Shown: positions 62,313-64,000 of the stretch, piece after piece | Layout: each line of letters opens with the position of its first letter | How positions within the stretch are numbered: the first letter of the stretch is position 1 | NCBI RefSeq assembly: GCF_006874585.1 | Contig: NZ_CP029761.1 | Span: forward strand, 755,001 to 819,000 | Length of the DNA: 64,000 nt | Source: Sphingomonas sp. IC081 | GTDB lineage: Bacteria > Pseudomonadota > Alphaproteobacteria > Sphingomonadales > Sphingomonadaceae | Direction: 5' to 3' | Position numbers and translations under genes: made by a program | Notes under the pieces: generated by a model | The model's database searches: none | Told to the model about the DNA's origin: nothing | Seen by the model: only the letters and a program-made list of their open reading frames with translations

Positions 62313-62759
62313 TGTACTCCGTCCCTGAAGGTGTTTGCGCGCATCTCTGGCGGTCTTCGCGGCGCCGCGCAAAGCCAATGCGACGAATTGCGCGGCGCGG
62401 AGACGGAGCGTGCCGAGCCTGCGGCGGGCTGCCGTGCTGCGGGGGAACCCGATACGGGGTGGGGCTGGGGGATGGCTGGGTGGGGGCTGGGTAGGGACGG
62501 GCGGCCGATGCGGTGCCGCGTCCTGACCGCTTTGGGCCCGGCCTGGCGGATTTGATTTCCGCGAATAATAATAGTGATAAACGTTAAAAATAGTTCGTTT
62601 CGCTCTATTTTTATAACTACACGCGCTTTTGCAAGTATGTTTCAGGTGATGTTGGTGGGTTTATTTCGGAAACGTTCTGAAATTGCGTGGGGGTGTATTT
62701 ATGGATCACGCACCGGCCTCGCGCAAGCGGCGGGGCCGGTGCGAAATCCCACATTTTTC
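62313..62759. other. Gene-free stretch with a G-quadruplex-prone tract and an AT-rich patch
   Basis: No gene is seen. Positions 62456-62501 on the plus strand hold eight runs of three or more G within 46 bases, enough for G-quadruplex folding. Next to it, 62560-62660 is unusually AT-rich for this genome and has a TAAAAATAG/CTATTTTTA inverted repeat (62585-62593 with 62605-62613). These may be promoter or replication-pausing structures for the leftward gene at 62312; nothing in the sequence decides. Confidence 0.5.
62710..62742 (-). terminator. Hairpin after the UrcA-family gene
   Basis: GCACCGGCC (62710-62718) pairs with GGCCGGTGC (62734-62742), about 18 bases beyond the leftward stop at 62760. 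The T-run is weak, so it is only a probable terminator. Confidence 0.5.
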
Positions 62760-63176
62760 CTAGCGTTGCGCAAAGACGGCCAGGGAGCCGCCGCCGCTGC
62801 CGGCGAGCGCGAGGGTTTCGCCGCGTTCGCGGGCGGCCATGCGCTGGGCGAAGAGTTCGTCACGCGCTGCATAGGCGCGGCCGGTGGATTCGTCGCGGCA
62901 GCTGATCATGTTGCTGTATTCCGGAATATCACGGTAATCCGCGAAGCCGCAGACCTTCTTGACGGCGGAATCGAGGCGAACGGTCAGGCGATCGCGGCCG
63001 TACGGGCTGTCGAGATCGAGGTCGCCGTAGCGCACCACGACCCGCGGGACGTTCCGGTCGATCTGATGCTTGACGACCACCTCCTCGGCGGCTGCCGGCG
63101 GCGTGAGCGCGATCATGGAGGCCGCGGTCAGGGCGGTGGCGGCGGCCATGGCGAACGTGGAATGGATCTTGTGCAT
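62760..63176 (-). CDS. UrcA-family exported protein
   Basis: The product is 138 aa from ATG at 63176, with AGGAG 9 bases upstream. A signal peptide (AMAAATALTAASMIALTPPAAA-EEV) precedes a small domain with VVVRYGDLDLDSPYGRDRLTVRLDSAVKKVCG, the pattern of the UrcA family. Two Cys (KKVCG and MISCRD) could form a disulfide. UrcA proteins are common in sphingomonads and Caulobacter and their function is not established. Confidence 0.78.
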   Translation of the reverse strand: MHKIHSTFAMAAATALTAASMIALTPPAAAEEVVVKHQIDRNVPRVVVRYGDLDLDSPYGRDRLTVRLDSAVKKVCGFADYRDIPEYSNMISCRDESTGRAYAARDELFAQRMAARERGETLALAGSGGGSLAVFAQR

Positions 63177-63694
63177 CTTGGGTACTCCTCCTGAGTGTGC
63201 AGCTCCCATCGCCCGCGAAGCCTCCCTGCTGCGCGAACCTGCAAACTGCCTGCGGCCCGGACGAATTCCGAAAAAAGCAAAGTTGTGCAGATGCTTGTTC
63301 CGCCGGCTCGATGGCTCGCCGGAAGGTACTGCATGGACTGCTGTTCGCCCGTGTTGCGACGATCCTGGCCAAGCGATTGTTATGCTGCCTTTACTTATTT
63401 TAACGAGGCAGAAAACACGGCAAAGCGTGAGTCGATACTATATTCGGGCAGGGACTCTATTATGCATCATCGCGGGGCTTTCAAGTCCGCAAACCCCCGG
63501 ATCGGCAAACGGCATCCGTGCTTCGATGGAGTGCATTGAATCGCCGACGAATGACGCGGCGATAAATTTGCAGGCGCTTTGCGGCGGGGTGGGGCATGCG
63601 TTGATTTCCTCAAGCGCGTTCCCAAATGACGCCGGACCGGTCCTGCTGCGGCATGGCTTGCGTGTCGCGAACAAATCTGGAACATACCGCCCCC
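63177..63694. other. Gene-free stretch before uvrA
   Basis: About 520 bases of lower-GC DNA with no supportable gene. It should carry the promoter of the UrcA-family gene at its left end and that of uvrA, with its SOS box, at its right end. Open frames here lack ribosome-binding sites and family motifs. Confidence 0.5.
63669..63683 (+). promoter_or_regulatory. LexA (SOS) box before uvrA
   Basis: GAACAAATCTGGAAC is an exact GAAC-N7-GAAC, ending 11 bases before the uvrA ATG. It matches the boxes at recA and recN. Confidence 0.75.
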
Positions 63695-64000
63695 ATGAGT
63701 CTCTCCCACATCACCGTCCGCGGCGCCCGTGAGCATAACCTCAAGGGTTTCGACATCGAACTCCCGCGCGAGAAGCTGATCGTCATCACCGGCCTGTCGG
63801 GTTCGGGGAAATCCAGCCTCGCGTTCGACACGATCTATGCCGAGGGCCAGCGCCGCTATGTCGAGAGCCTCTCGGCCTATGCGCGCCAGTTCCTGGAGAT
63901 GATGCAGAAGCCCGACGTCGAGCATATCGACGGCCTCAGCCCGGCGATCTCGATCGAGCAGAAGACCACCAGCCGCAACCCGCGCTCGACGGTGGCGACG
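63695..64000 (+). CDS. uvrA: Excinuclease ABC subunit UvrA, N-terminal part (cut by window edge)
   Basis: The first 102 codons are present from ATG at 63695. UvrA is the damage-recognition ATPase of nucleotide excision repair. [20 protein letters not shown] is the family start, and Walker [15 protein letters not shown] lies at residues about 31-44, with [21 protein letters not shown] and [13 protein letters not shown] following. The first zinc module and the rest lie outside the window. It has a SOS box but no clear Shine-Dalgarno sequence. Confidence 0.97.
   Translation, partial: MSLSHITVRGAREHNLKGFDIELPREKLIVITGLSGSGKSSLAFDTIYAEGQRRYVESLSAYARQFLEMMQKPDVEHIDGLSPAISIEQKTTSRNPRSTVAT

Noticed and set aside
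63070..63732. Plus-strand frames of 68-220 codons between the UrcA-family gene and uvrA
   Set aside because: They overlap the UrcA gene antisense or run into uvrA out of frame, with Cys/Arg/Ser-rich translations and no start signals.

Overview
The window is a stretch of GC-rich (about two-thirds G+C by eye) alphaproteobacterial chromosome, most likely from a sphingomonad of the Novosphingobium/Sphingobium kind. This is inferred from the core-gene order (slt, dapA, smpB, cckA, recA, alaS, and bamD-recN), the many exported peptidases, TorF-type and UrcA-type proteins, and GTTC-N7-GTTC SOS boxes. Nothing in the sequence names the species.

Layout. 1-2.4 kb: the edge of an IS5-family element, then two secreted Ser/Asn/Gln/Gly-rich proteins of unknown function. 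2.4-15.8 kb: a signalling region with a TorF-like porin followed by a dCache chemoreceptor, an exported Ntn-hydrolase acylase, and a leftward chemotaxis operon cheA-cheW-cheY-cheB-cheR-mcp; a small unknown gene and a second cheY lie divergent to it. No flagellar genes are in view. 15.8-24.7 kb: formylglycine-generating enzyme, rlmN, a beta-barrel protein, IalB-like and TPM proteins, greB, a GH27 alpha-galactosidase and a soluble lytic transglycosylase. 24.7-42.6 kb: housekeeping block dapA, a TonB-C-like protein, an S9 peptidase, a MITE-like element, smpB, a DUF2062 gene, cckA, recA, a DUF885 peptidase, alaS, a small exported protein, glutaminase, a second DUF885 peptidase and a deoxyinosine glycosylase. 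42.6-52 kb: small unknown genes, a Kef-type antiporter, bamD, recN and an M3 dipeptidyl carboxypeptidase. 52-64 kb: an NsrR-like regulator divergent from a single-domain globin with two candidate operators between them, a Slam/DUF560 translocon with a TbpB-like lipoprotein as likely client, RlpA, an ABC1/UbiB kinase, an M28 peptidase, an HWE histidine kinase, small exported proteins, and the first 102 codons of uvrA.

Systems. Three DNA-repair genes (recA, recN, uvrA) each carry an exact GTTC-N7-GTTC motif or its reverse just upstream, which defines a local SOS regulon. The chemotaxis genes form a complete adaptation set (CheA/W/Y/B/R plus receptors). The globin and Rrf2 pair looks like a nitric-oxide response switch. 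The Slam/lipoprotein pair looks like a compact surface-display system.

The least expected signal is in the non-coding DNA. Two families of dispersed hairpin repeats begin exactly at stop codons: TGA of greB, the antiporter and a small exported protein; TAG of slt and recN. Short 12-18 bp tandem duplications also recur at gene ends and gene starts. A 270-bp element with 34-bp inverted repeats ending in TA sits upstream of smpB. No rRNA, tRNA or CRISPR array was recognised.
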